A stretch of 14,132 bases of DNA from NCBI GenBank assembly GCA_029856445.1, contig JAHQWY010000064.1, forward strand, positions 1 to 14,132, read 5' to 3'. The translations under genes were made by a program, and so were the position numbers. The stretch comes from Promethearchaeia archaeon. GTDB taxonomy: Archaea > Asgardarchaeota > Lokiarchaeia > Sigyniarchaeales > SOKP01. The notes beneath the pieces are model-generated. The model saw only the letters and a program-made list of their open reading frames with translations. It did no database searches and was not told the origin of the DNA. Below are positions 8,029 through 14,132 of the stretch, one piece after another; the stretch's first letter is position 1, and each line of letters begins with the position of its first letter.

Positions 8029-9131
8029 TAAGAATTATTTTCACTATGATATTTATAATAAATACTACAGGTACCTTCAAGTGAAACCATACAAGGACCA
8101 ATTGGATTAAGTGGATTACATTCTTTTCTAAAAAGCCTACATTCAAAAGGATATAATTTCCCAACCATTACTAAGTGACAAGAACAACCAGGAGGGATAT
8201 CTTGAGATTTTTCAATTGTTATATCAAATTTTTTATCAGCATCAAATTCTTTATATTTATCCCTTATTTCTAATCCACCATCATATACTCTTCCAATCCC
8301 CCTCCATGGAGATGATATTGGGTGGAATACATCATCAATGACTTTCTGTGCCACAATATTACCTTCGGGCTTTACTACCCTTGAATATTCATTTATAGTG
8401 TCATAATTTTTATCTCTTACTTGTTTTAAAAGCATTAAGATTGAGAGTAACACGTCATTCGGCTCAAATCCAGAAATTACATTTGGAATTTTGTACCCCC
8501 GTGAAAAAATCTCATATGGTTTCATTCCAATTATTGTAGAAACATGACCAGGAGATATAAAACCATCTATCCTTAACTGAGATTGACTCATTAAAAGCTC
8601 TAAAGCTGCTGGAATCAATTTATGAGCGCAAATAACTGAAAAATTTGATGGTGGTTTGGATTGCAATTCATATCCTATTAAAGGAGCAGTTGTTTCAAAC
8701 CCAATAGCGAAAAAGATTACTTCCTTATCCCTGTTTTCTCTAGCAATCTTAACCGCATCATTTGGACCATATACAATGCGAATATCCGCTCCTTTTGCTT
8801 TGAGTTCAGCTAAAGATATATTTGTAGCAGGAACTCGAATCATATCACCAAAAGTGGTTATAATTGTATCATCCCTTTTTCCAAGCTCTACAGCTTTGTC
8901 AATATCAGCGGCAGGACAAATACAAACAGGGCACCCTGGACCGGATAAAATTTCAATTTCTTTAGGTAGAATTGTTCTTAATCCATATTTGGAAATAGTG
9001 TGTTCATGAGTTCCACATACATGCATGAACTTGATGGGTTTATTTATTTCTCTAATGATCTCATTTATTCCTTTTATAAGTTTATCAGTAAAATCCTTAC
9101 TCCTAAGAATATTTAATCCTGGTATTTCCAT
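8028..9131 (-). CDS. hypD: [NiFe] hydrogenase maturation scaffold protein HypD
   Basis: 367 residues from ATG 9131. HypD, with HypC, carries the Fe(CN)2CO unit during hydrogenase assembly and holds a [4Fe-4S] cluster. Conserved motifs: MHVCGTHEHTI (Cys39), GPGCPVCICP (Cys67, 70, 72), GFETTAP, GHVSTIIG, and GFEPNDVL. The last 60 residues hold the cluster cysteines (PPGCSCHLVM, FECRLF, GPCMVSLEGTC). The frame also has a GTG at 9140, three codons earlier, but AAGGTGA there reads better as the Shine-Dalgarno site for ATG 9131, so that start is preferred. It lies 12 bases after hypE and overlaps hypF by one base. No HypC-like small gene sits beside it. Confidence 0.96.
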   Translation of the reverse strand: MEIPGLNILRSKDFTDKLIKGINEIIREINKPIKFMHVCGTHEHTISKYGLRTILPKEIEILSGPGCPVCICPAADIDKAVELGKRDDTIITTFGDMIRVPATNISLAELKAKGADIRIVYGPNDAVKIARENRDKEVIFFAIGFETTAPLIGYELQSKPPSNFSVICAHKLIPAALELLMSQSQLRIDGFISPGHVSTIIGMKPYEIFSRGYKIPNVISGFEPNDVLLSILMLLKQVRDKNYDTINEYSRVVKPEGNIVAQKVIDDVFHPISSPWRGIGRVYDGGLEIRDKYKEFDADKKFDITIEKSQDIPPGCSCHLVMVGKLYPFECRLFRKECNPLNPIGPCMVSLEGTCSIYYKYHSENNS

Positions 9132-9143
9132 ATTTTTCACCTT

Positions 9144-10196
9144 TTAGCAAATTCGAGGAATAGGTTCTCCCAATGGCATATCAACAAATCGAGTACCCCC
9201 TACAATTGTCTTTAACAAAACTCTTTTAGGTTTCTCAATTTTAACTTCTCCGATTATTTCGGCATCTTTTCCAATCTTAGTAGCTTTTATTTTTTTTAAT
9301 ATATCTTCTGAATGTTCAGGATCGACAGCTAAGAGAGCTCTTCCTTCACTTGCTATATTATAAGGATCTAATCCTAACATATCACAAATTGCTGTAACTT
9401 CTTTCTTGATTGGGACTTGTTTTTCGTCAATCCATATGCTAATATCCGATTTATGAGCCCAATCATTCAAAGCAGTCGCAATACCACCACGTGTAGGGTC
9501 CTTCATAGCATGAATCAAGTTATTATCAATTTCTAATTTAATCGCATTATAAATTTCAAGTAATAAAGATATATCTGATTTTAACTCAGTAGAGATATTT
9601 AATCCCTCTCGAGAGGCCATCAATGCAGTCCCATGATCTCCAATACTTCCAGTTAAAATAATTTTATCTCCTACTTGTATATTGTTATCTAAGATCTTTA
9701 TTTTTTTATCCTTAAGTCCAATACCAGTTGTAGCGATTATTAATTCATTTAATGTACCTCGTGGCATTACCTTAGTATCTCCCGCAATTATCGCAATGTT
9801 GGCTTCTTTAGCTTTTCGATTCATAGAATCAACTATTTTTCCTAATTTTTCAAATTCAAATCCTTCCTCTATAATTATCATAGAAGTTAAAGCAATTGGT
9901 TCTGCTCCCATCATTAGGAGATCGTTTACTGTACCGCAAACACTTAAGGTCCCTAAATCTCCACCAGGAAAAAATAGAGGAAATATTGTATGTCCATCTG
10001 CTGTAACTACAATTTCTTTATCATAGTTTTCTAAAGGGATTGTTGCTCCATCATCTAATTCATCTATTCCAATACCATCATTTACATTTTTAAACGCTAT
10101 ATTTTTTGTAATGAAATCTATTAAGTTTTCTTGTAAAACTCCACCCGCTCCATGTGCTAACCGGATTATTTCTGAACTCTCTTTTTTGTTACTCAT
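9144..10196 (-). CDS. hypE: [NiFe] hydrogenase maturation dehydratase HypE
   Basis: 350 residues, normal length. HypE dehydrates the thiocarboxamide on its C-terminal cysteine to thiocyanate in an ATP-dependent reaction and donates cyanide to the iron on HypCD. Visible features are LAHGAGG near the N-terminus, DDGATI, GGDLGTLSVCGTVNDLLMMGA, IIAGDTKVMPRG, KDPTRGGIATALND, and the hallmark end PRIC with Cys350 as the last residue. It belongs to the PurM/SelD-type ATP-binding family, but the C-terminal PRIC separates it from SelD. First gene of the hypE-hypD-hypF run; a TATA box about 25 bases upstream of the ATG suggests a leaderless message. Confidence 0.97.
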   Translation of the reverse strand: MSNKKESSEIIRLAHGAGGVLQENLIDFITKNIAFKNVNDGIGIDELDDGATIPLENYDKEIVVTADGHTIFPLFFPGGDLGTLSVCGTVNDLLMMGAEPIALTSMIIIEEGFEFEKLGKIVDSMNRKAKEANIAIIAGDTKVMPRGTLNELIIATTGIGLKDKKIKILDNNIQVGDKIILTGSIGDHGTALMASREGLNISTELKSDISLLLEIYNAIKLEIDNNLIHAMKDPTRGGIATALNDWAHKSDISIWIDEKQVPIKKEVTAICDMLGLDPYNIASEGRALLAVDPEHSEDILKKIKATKIGKDAEIIGEVKIEKPKRVLLKTIVGGTRFVDMPLGEPIPRIC

Positions 10197-10216
10197 AAAT
10201 GCATGATTGAAACAAA

Positions 10217-10226
10217 AATTATAAGA
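10217..10226 (-). promoter_or_regulatory. TATA box of hypEDF
   Basis: The minus strand reads CTTATAATTT centred about 25 bases before the hypE ATG, the spacing expected for a leaderless archaeal transcript. Just upstream, 10233-10242 is a perfect palindrome GTTTTAAAAC, and 10245-10252 is GAATATTC. Either could be part of a regulator site, but both are short and AT-rich. Confidence 0.5.
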
Positions 10227-10268
10227 ATTTAGGTTTTAAAACAAGAATATTCAAAAATTAAAATTATG

Positions 10269-10276
10269 AAAAAAAA
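10269..10276 (-). terminator. T8 terminator of the tusA-yeeE-dsrEFH operon
   Basis: Eight T on the minus strand, about 22 bases after the dsrH stop at 10298-10300, and before the hypE promoter. No stem-loop is needed in archaea; none is obvious here. Confidence 0.5.
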
Positions 10277-10297
10277 GAAGTGTTTTGATTTATTTAA

Positions 10298-10597
10298 CTA
10301 CATATTTATAATCGTTTCACTTTCAAAAATCAAATCAATAACATCGCTTGATGAAATTAATTTTATTTTATCAGAAATGAAATTATTTAAACCTCGAATA
10401 TCGATATCTTCTTTACATACTGCTACTGTTTTCTTTTGATTCAAAGCTTGGGAAACTGTTGCATTAGATTTATTCGCGAAATAGACTGCGTTCTGGAGTA
10501 AAAATATAGTAACATCATCTTCATCTGTATGTTCCATAGCAAGTTGTACTCCTGTGATATCTTCACTTGAAATAAAATATAAGACTTTTTTACCCAT
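10298..10597 (-). CDS. dsrH: DsrH/TusB-family sulfur relay protein
   Basis: 99 residues, the family's usual size. The pattern LLQNAVYFA then TVAVCKEDIDIRGL matches the TusB/DsrH signature, in which a short strand is followed by an ED..ARGL-type motif. Position as last gene after the DsrE- and DsrF-like genes supports the call. In the E. coli homologs three such proteins form a TusBCD hexamer that passes persulfide sulfur from TusA. The only cysteine is Cys61. I see none near residue 20, where a conserved Cys is known in purple sulfur bacterial DsrH. A strong ribosome binding site AGGAGGTG lies about 9 bases before the ATG and contains the G of the upstream TAG stop. Confidence 0.78.
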   Translation of the reverse strand: MGKKVLYFISSEDITGVQLAMEHTDEDDVTIFLLQNAVYFANKSNATVSQALNQKKTVAVCKEDIDIRGLNNFISDKIKLISSSDVIDLIFESETIINM

Positions 10598-10611
10598 TAC
10601 ATTAGCACCTC

Positions 10612-10956
10612 CTAAAATGGTATGGTTACCGTTGAATTTTCAATAATTTTTAAAATTTCTCCATGTTCCTTAATTTCAACGCTATCAATTAAATCATCTT
10701 TAACTAGTCCACGCTCATCTAGCGATTTCTTATCTACATAGATTTCTAGATCTATATCTTTCAAAAAATTAATGTGCATTGAGTACATTGTTTTGTCTAC
10801 ATCTTTGAGGAATGTATAGACACCATCATTAATAGCTATCGTTATCGGTTCAAAATCGGCACTTACCGCAACTGACATTCTTAATCCCTCTACGGGATAA
10901 AGAGTACCATGAGGAGGTTGCCGTAAAAGTATAACAATCTCTTTTTCTTCAGACAT
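10612..10956 (-). CDS. dsrF: DsrF/TusC-family sulfur relay protein
   Basis: 114 residues with an N-terminal IVILLRQPPHGTLYPVEGLRMSVA segment typical of the DsrE-like fold, in which glycine-rich turns precede the first helix. There is no cysteine, as expected for the structural DsrF/TusC subunit that does not itself carry sulfur. The identification rests mainly on size, fold pattern and the DsrE-DsrF-DsrH order; sequence identity to bacterial DsrF looks low. The ATG follows GAGGTGA by 4 bases, and that site overlaps the TGA stop of dsrE, so translation is probably coupled. Confidence 0.74.
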   Translation of the reverse strand: MSEEKEIVILLRQPPHGTLYPVEGLRMSVAVSADFEPITIAINDGVYTFLKDVDKTMYSMHINFLKDIDLEIYVDKKSLDERGLVKDDLIDSVEIKEHGEILKIIENSTVTIPF

Positions 10957-10965
10957 GATATCACC

Positions 10966-11328
10966 TCAACATATTACAACTAATTTATCGGTTTCTTCAA
11001 TAATCTTCGCTAGATCAGGTGTTCCTGCTCGTTTCACATCCCCGCATTCTCTCTTTAAACAATTTTTCATGGTGCCTCTTACCATTAAACAGAGATTACA
11101 TAATCTTACCGTTGCTCCTTTGTCAAGGATTTCCTTAAATCCCTTCTCAATATTATAGATTCCCTCAACGTCTTTTTGATTTTCTAAAGCAGCATTAACA
11201 GCATCCATGTAACAAAATATATGCACATCATGACCTTTATCTAATGCAGCATTTGCTAATTTGCATACTGTCTCTGAAGATTGTGCTTGGTAAGGTCCAT
11301 TGAAAAAAAGAATTCCCAGTCTTCCCAT
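10966..11328 (-). CDS. dsrE: DsrE/TusD-family sulfurtransferase subunit
   Basis: 120 residues. The start MGRLGILFFNGPYQAQSSETVCKLA and middle GHDVHIFCYMDAV are typical of the DsrE fold. The probable sulfur-carrying cysteine is in VRLCNLCLMVRG (Cys77 and Cys80), at the position of the active Cys of TusD/DsrE (Cys78 in E. coli). The protein is unusually cysteine-rich: Cys22, 39, 77, 80, 90, 95 and a final Cys120 as the last residue (KLVVIC). It should take sulfur as a persulfide from TusA. A GGAGATGA site precedes the ATG by 10 bases. The TGA stop is fused to the next gene's ribosome binding site. The role could be sulfur dissimilation or thiolation; the transporter next to it favours the former. 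Confidence 0.86.
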   Translation of the reverse strand: MGRLGILFFNGPYQAQSSETVCKLANAALDKGHDVHIFCYMDAVNAALENQKDVEGIYNIEKGFKEILDKGATVRLCNLCLMVRGTMKNCLKRECGDVKRAGTPDLAKIIEETDKLVVIC

Positions 11329-11351
11329 TTTTTATCATTCATCTCCGATGT

Positions 11352-12392
11352 TTAATCTTTTCTCCACATAAACAATAAATAAGCTGCAATCCAACAACCA
11401 AGAACTATAAAAACACCTGTTACGATACTATGTATAGAGAGTTGTGGAACACCGCCTAAAATATTGGTTATGTTACATCCCAACGCGGTAACAGCGCCGA
11501 ACCCCATCAAAATACCACCAAATAACTGCTTTAATAATGTAAGACCCTCTTTAGGAACTCTCAATTTGAACTCCCCCGCGAGATACGCACTTACGAAAGA
11601 ACCGAGGATAATACCAAAGATTATAAATCCTGTCCACATAACTGAAGCTCCAGGATTTTCATAGGATAAGAGCCATCCTCTTATGTTCATCCAACCCCCA
11701 GTAATACCTACTACACCATTACTGGCAATATAGCCCGCGGTTAAGATTATTCCAATAAGAATCCCTGTAACCCACCATGGATATGCTTTTTTAAATGTTT
11801 TTTCTACTAGGTTATCTGTCTTTATCAAAGGCTCATTTGCATCTCGTCTCTTCTTAATTGCTGGCCATCCCCAGAAGTAAAACATTAAGGCAAGTCCCAC
11901 AATACCAACAATTAGCATTATTGTTGGATTTCCTGAGGGAGATGCATCTCCAACTAGAGTATCACTATCTTGTAAATAAGTCTTAGCTCCACTTAAAAAT
12001 CCCCCAGCTGTCATTGCAGCTCCAAATGTCAGACCAATACCAGCAACTAAAGAACCTACCATACCTTCTCCAACTCGATATGTAGTACCACTCGCACATC
12101 CTGCCGCAAAAACCATCCCAATTCCAAAAACTAAACCACCAACAATAGCAGCCCATGGTAAAAATGCTTTTGGAGCTAAATCAATAACTTCCCCGAAAGC
12201 AAAAATTGCAAAACCGACCATTAAAACAGCTAATGAAACGAGCACTGCTTTTGCTAATTTGTATTCTTTTAACAAGATTATATCTCTAAAGGCTGAGTTC
12301 ATGCAAAATCTTCCACGTTGCAAAATAAACCCAAAAATTCCACCTATAATTAGTCCGGCTATTAATACATACCAAAATTCCTCTGTTAACAT
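11352..12392 (-). CDS. yeeE: YeeE/YedE (TsuA-type) thiosulfate or sulfur transporter, membrane protein
   Basis: 346 residues, strongly hydrophobic with about nine or ten membrane segments. YeeE/TsuA proteins import thiosulfate through a path lined by conserved cysteines. The hallmarks are present: LQRGRFCMNSAFRD (Cys30), FAAGCASGTTYRVGEG (Cys99) and ALGCNITNILGG (Cys306). The internal repeat of the family is visible, with similar GxxxGxG...GC motifs in both halves. A hydrophilic loop lies at about 175-200 (KKRRDANEPLIKTD). It sits directly after tusA, whose stop forms the sequence TAAGGTGA that serves as this gene's ribosome binding site. YedE relatives have also been linked to selenium, so the substrate is not certain. 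Confidence 0.9.
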   Translation of the reverse strand: MLTEEFWYVLIAGLIIGGIFGFILQRGRFCMNSAFRDIILLKEYKLAKAVLVSLAVLMVGFAIFAFGEVIDLAPKAFLPWAAIVGGLVFGIGMVFAAGCASGTTYRVGEGMVGSLVAGIGLTFGAAMTAGGFLSGAKTYLQDSDTLVGDASPSGNPTIMLIVGIVGLALMFYFWGWPAIKKRRDANEPLIKTDNLVEKTFKKAYPWWVTGILIGIILTAGYIASNGVVGITGGWMNIRGWLLSYENPGASVMWTGFIIFGIILGSFVSAYLAGEFKLRVPKEGLTLLKQLFGGILMGFGAVTALGCNITNILGGVPQLSIHSIVTGVFIVLGCWIAAYLLFMWRKD

Positions 12393-12403
12393 TTTTTTTC
12401 ACC

Positions 12404-12637
12404 TTATTTTATTTGGATTAGAATCTTCCAAGCAGAAGTTCCAGTTTTATCAACAGATACCACTTTATGCCCTAAAGATTCCATGGTCTCAGGAATTCTT
12501 TCAGCGGAAAGCGGATAATCTACTAATACTTCTAAAACTTCTCCTGAATTCATCTTCTTTACTTTTCTTTTAGTTTTCACATCTGGATAAGGACATACTT
12601 CGCCCGTGCAATCCAGTGTATCTGTAATATCTACCAT
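12404..12637 (-). CDS. tusA: TusA-family sulfur carrier protein
   Basis: 77 residues, normal TusA length. Small cytosolic carriers of this family hold sulfur as a persulfide on the Cys of a CPxP motif and hand it to DsrE-type proteins. The signature DTLDCTGEVCPYPDVKTKRKVKKM is clear with Cys15 as the sulfur carrier and an additional Cys10; GEVLEVLVDYP and the C-terminal IQIK strand complete the two-layer fold. First gene of the operon with yeeE and dsrEFH. No strong ribosome binding site is seen; the leader from the predicted TATA box is about 50 bases. The alternative is a SirA/YedF-like selenium role, less likely because dsrEFH follow. Confidence 0.92.
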   Translation of the reverse strand: MVDITDTLDCTGEVCPYPDVKTKRKVKKMNSGEVLEVLVDYPLSAERIPETMESLGHKVVSVDKTGTSAWKILIQIK

Positions 12638-12671
12638 TTCTATCCAACTTTTTATTTTTTTTAGATTTTTT

Positions 12672-12685
12672 TGAATAATTATTCG
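12672..12685. promoter_or_regulatory. Operator-like dyad 1 (TGAA-N6-TTCG)
   Basis: TGAATAATTATTCG; the inner 12 bases GAATAATTATTC are a perfect palindrome. It sits immediately downstream of the predicted tusA transcription start, where a bound regulator would block transcription. A second inverted repeat, CGATA-TTT-TATCG, begins at its 3' edge (12684-12696). Confidence 0.5.
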
Positions 12686-12705
12686 ATATTTTATCGATAA
12701 TTAGA

Positions 12706-12720
12706 TTTATTATATAAAGT
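12706..12720 (-). promoter_or_regulatory. TATA box of the tusA operon
   Basis: Minus strand ACTTTATATAATAAA, centred near 12714. Transcription would start near 12688, about 50 bases before the tusA ATG. Operator-like dyads 1 and 2 lie on either side. Confidence 0.5.
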
Positions 12721-12732
12721 ATTTAAAATTAT

Positions 12733-12746
12733 TGAATAATCATTCA
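12733..12746. promoter_or_regulatory. Operator-like dyad 2 (TGAA-N6-TTCA)
   Basis: TGAATAATCATTCA, arms TGAAT and ATTCA. It differs from dyad 1 at two of 14 positions and lies 61 bases from it, centre to centre, on the far side of the predicted tusA TATA box. Confidence 0.5.
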
Positions 12747-12976
12747 TCTGTATATTTTACATCATTGAGAAGGTGAAAATACTCCTTTTTCTCTTCTTCT
12801 TTAATTTATTAAAATGATAAACAAATAAAATTATTAAAAATATATTAAATACTGAATAAAAAACAAAATATTATATTAAAATTGGAAGGTATTCCTAATT
12901 TTCTATGAAATCAGTATATTATTAGTCTGTTCATTTTCTATATCATAGGTTAAAATTGAACTCAGATTACGGGTTT

Positions 12977-12990
12977 TGAATAAATATTCA
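12977..12990. promoter_or_regulatory. Operator-like dyad 3 (TGAA-N6-TTCA)
   Basis: TGAATAAATATTCA, a 6-2-6 inverted repeat (TGAATA-AA-TATTCA). It lies about 150 bases upstream of the hydrogenase ATG and 90-120 bases upstream of that gene's candidate TATA elements. Confidence 0.45.
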
Positions 12991-13078
12991 TAATTTTAAA
13001 GAATATTCCCTTAAATAGAAGTTAAATGAATCAGAAGCTTTTAATAAAGTTATGAATACACTATCTCAACTAATTTTT

Positions 13079-13109
13079 TTATTATAAATTAGCTAATTTA
13101 AATAAATAA
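13079..13109 (+). promoter_or_regulatory. Candidate promoter of the hydrogenase small-subunit gene
   Basis: Two TATA-like elements are present: TTATTATAAATT at 13079-13090 and TTTAAATAAATA at 13097-13108. They would give leaders of about 26 and 10 bases respectively. I cannot choose between them; no Shine-Dalgarno site precedes the ATG. Confidence 0.4.
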
Positions 13110-13135
13110 AAAAAACAACAAAAAATTGATATAAA

Positions 13136-14132
13136 ATGGCTGTAAAAGTAGCATTCATGCAAAATTCTGATTGCTGGGGGTGTCATCAAAGCTTACTTAA
13201 TTTACACTTAGGCTTACTGAATGTGCTTCCAGCATTAGAGATTGTCTATTGGCCAGCTGTAGTAGATTTCAAAAATGATTCATTGAAAGCAAGAGCAGAC
13301 GGGGAAATTCTTGTAGGGTTCATTGAGGGTTCTTTACGTACCAATCATGATATCGAACAAACAAAATTACTTCGACAAAAGTGTGCTTTAGTTATTGCTT
13401 TTGGTAGCTGTTCATGCTATGGTAATGTACATGGACTAGCTAACCAATGGAGGAAGGAGAACCTAATAAAACGCAAATTTTCTGAGGTTGAAAGTATAGC
13501 TGATGGGAGTGGTGGAGAACCTACAATAAACACTCCCGGATTTGCTGATAAAATTGTACCTGTGGACGAGATTATTAAAGTAGATGCATACATTTCAGGG
13601 TGTCCTCCGAAGCCAGAGGCGATTGCAAGTGCAGTCGTGTTTTTATTAGGACAAAAGCCATTCCCAATGAACGATTTATCATTTTGCAATGATTGTTCCA
13701 TCAAAGATAATTGTCTATTAGATAGAGGCATACTTTGTTTTGGTTCAATAACTAGTATTGGATGTACTTTAAAATGTACTAGCGATGATAAACCGTGTGT
13801 TGGATGCTTTGGACCTGCTAAAATTGTTGATTCAAGAGCTGATAAACTAAATAAGATGGTTAAAAAACCTGGTAAACTAGGTTCAGGTGATAAAAAATCT
13901 CTTTATGAATTCTTGCCTTTATTCCTAAATCTTCCATTAATGGCGGGATTTGATTTAGCAGGAGATATCCTTAAACAAATTAAGAAAAGAGGATCTCCTG
14001 AAACGCCTCTTGCGAATCTCCCTCCTACAACAGAGGAAATTGCTGGAAAATTAATGGGATTCTTAAGAGATAATCGAGATTTCATTGAAATTTCAAATGT
14101 CTGTGATACTTGTCCTAGAATAATTGGTAGTA
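13136..14132 (+). CDS. mvhG: [NiFe] hydrogenase small subunit, Mvh-like (group 3c type), 3' end outside the window
   Basis: 332 codons are visible without a stop; the gene runs off the right edge. Small subunits carry Fe-S clusters from the Ni-Fe site of the large subunit to the electron acceptor. Proximal-cluster ligands are seen in CWGCHQSLLNL (Cys13, 16), FGSCSCYGNVHG (Cys92/94) and ISGCPPKPEAI (Cys156). Further clusters are served by CNDCSIKDNC (184-193), LCFGSITSIGCTLKC (201-214) and CVGCFGP (221-224). There is no Tat signal, so it is cytosolic, as in F420-non-reducing Mvh hydrogenases that partner heterodisulfide reductase. After CFGP the protein continues for more than 100 residues and contains CDTCPR (Cys323, 326). 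It is longer than the roughly 300 residues I would expect. The subgroup is inferred from motifs; the large subunit and MvhD/Hdr genes are not visible. Confidence 0.88.
   Translation, partial: MAVKVAFMQNSDCWGCHQSLLNLHLGLLNVLPALEIVYWPAVVDFKNDSLKARADGEILVGFIEGSLRTNHDIEQTKLLRQKCALVIAFGSCSCYGNVHGLANQWRKENLIKRKFSEVESIADGSGGEPTINTPGFADKIVPVDEIIKVDAYISGCPPKPEAIASAVVFLLGQKPFPMNDLSFCNDCSIKDNCLLDRGILCFGSITSIGCTLKCTSDDKPCVGCFGPAKIVDSRADKLNKMVKKPGKLGSGDKKSLYEFLPLFLNLPLMAGFDLAGDILKQIKKRGSPETPLANLPPTTEEIAGKLMGFLRDNRDFIEISNVCDTCPRIIGS

Larger units (their letters stand above)
12638..13135. other. Gene-free divergent regulatory spacer
   Basis: About 500 bases, extremely AT-rich, between the divergent tusA operon and the hydrogenase gene. 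No credible coding frame, tRNA or structured RNA was seen. It holds promoter-like elements for both sides and three TGAA-N6-TTC(A/G) dyads, listed separately. An additional short dyad GGAA-N4-TTCC lies at 12884-12895. Confidence 0.7.

Noticed and set aside
8656..9009. Plus-strand open frame of 117 codons.
   Set aside because: A shadow of hypD, whose minus-strand frame holds invariant motifs through this stretch.
9682..10026. Plus-strand open frame of 114 codons.
   Set aside because: A shadow of hypE over its conserved ATP-binding region.
10233..10252. Palindromes GTTTTAAAAC and GAATATTC upstream of hypE as a further copy of the spacer operator.
   Set aside because: Arms and spacing differ from TGAA-N6-TTCA, and short AT palindromes are expected here by chance.
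12773..12817. A short frame starting GTG behind GAGAAGG in the divergent spacer, encoding about 14 hydrophobic residues.
   Set aside because: Too short and of low complexity, in a T/C-rich tract; no sign of conservation or a continuing reading frame.
13417..13731. Minus-strand open frame of 104 codons.
   Set aside because: It lies wholly inside the hydrogenase small-subunit gene, whose plus-strand frame carries all the conserved cysteine motifs.
13903..14085. Minus-strand open frame of 60 codons.
   Set aside because: Opposite to the hydrogenase C-terminal coding region, with no recognisable product.
1..14132. CRISPR arrays, tRNA or rRNA genes, insertion sequences and long direct repeats.
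   Set aside because: None seen: no regularly spaced repeats, no cloverleaf or transposase motifs, and the coding density leaves only the 12638-13135 spacer unexplained.

Overview
The window is low-GC DNA with archaeal-style signals: TATA boxes close to the first genes of transcription units, GGTG-type Shine-Dalgarno sites inside operons, and T-run ends. Gene content and composition fit an anaerobic, hydrogen-metabolising archaeon. A Lokiarchaeia-like member of the Asgard group is my best guess, but this is inference from gene content and not a phylogenetic placement.

Region 1 (1-4330) is nucleotide and histidine biosynthesis. A canonical purF, cut by the left edge, runs on the plus strand. 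Two bases after its stop it meets a second, divergent PurF-type protein on the minus strand. That paralog keeps the PRPP-binding and Fe-S cysteine positions but has lost the glutaminase residues. Upstream of it lies a hisF-hisH pair encoding imidazole glycerol phosphate synthase, which releases the purine intermediate AICAR.

Region 2 (4410-10226) is hydrogenase maturation on the minus strand: hypE-hypD-hypF, which make and insert the CN/CO ligands of [NiFe] hydrogenase. It is followed by an unusual cysteine-rich protein with a helix-turn-helix-like N-terminal part and two ferredoxin clusters. hypA, hypB, hypC and the maturation protease are not in the window.

Region 3 (10269-12637) is a tight minus-strand operon, tusA - yeeE/tsuA - dsrE - dsrF - dsrH, for uptake and relay of thiosulfate or sulfane sulfur. 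At three of its four junctions the stop codon is fused to the next gene's ribosome binding site.

Region 4 (12638-13135) is a gene-free, very AT-rich divergent spacer. It carries three copies of a TGAA-N6-TTC(A/G) dyad that look like operators of an ArsR/SmtB-type regulator; two of them bracket the predicted tusA promoter.

Region 5 (13136 to the right edge) is the small subunit of an Mvh-like (group 3c type) [NiFe] hydrogenase, divergent from the sulfur operon and cut by the window end.

Taken together, 4.4-14.1 kb looks like a hydrogen/sulfur island: a hydrogenase, part of its maturation set, and a sulfur import and trafficking relay, plausibly under shared control. This coupling is the most interesting hypothesis in the window.
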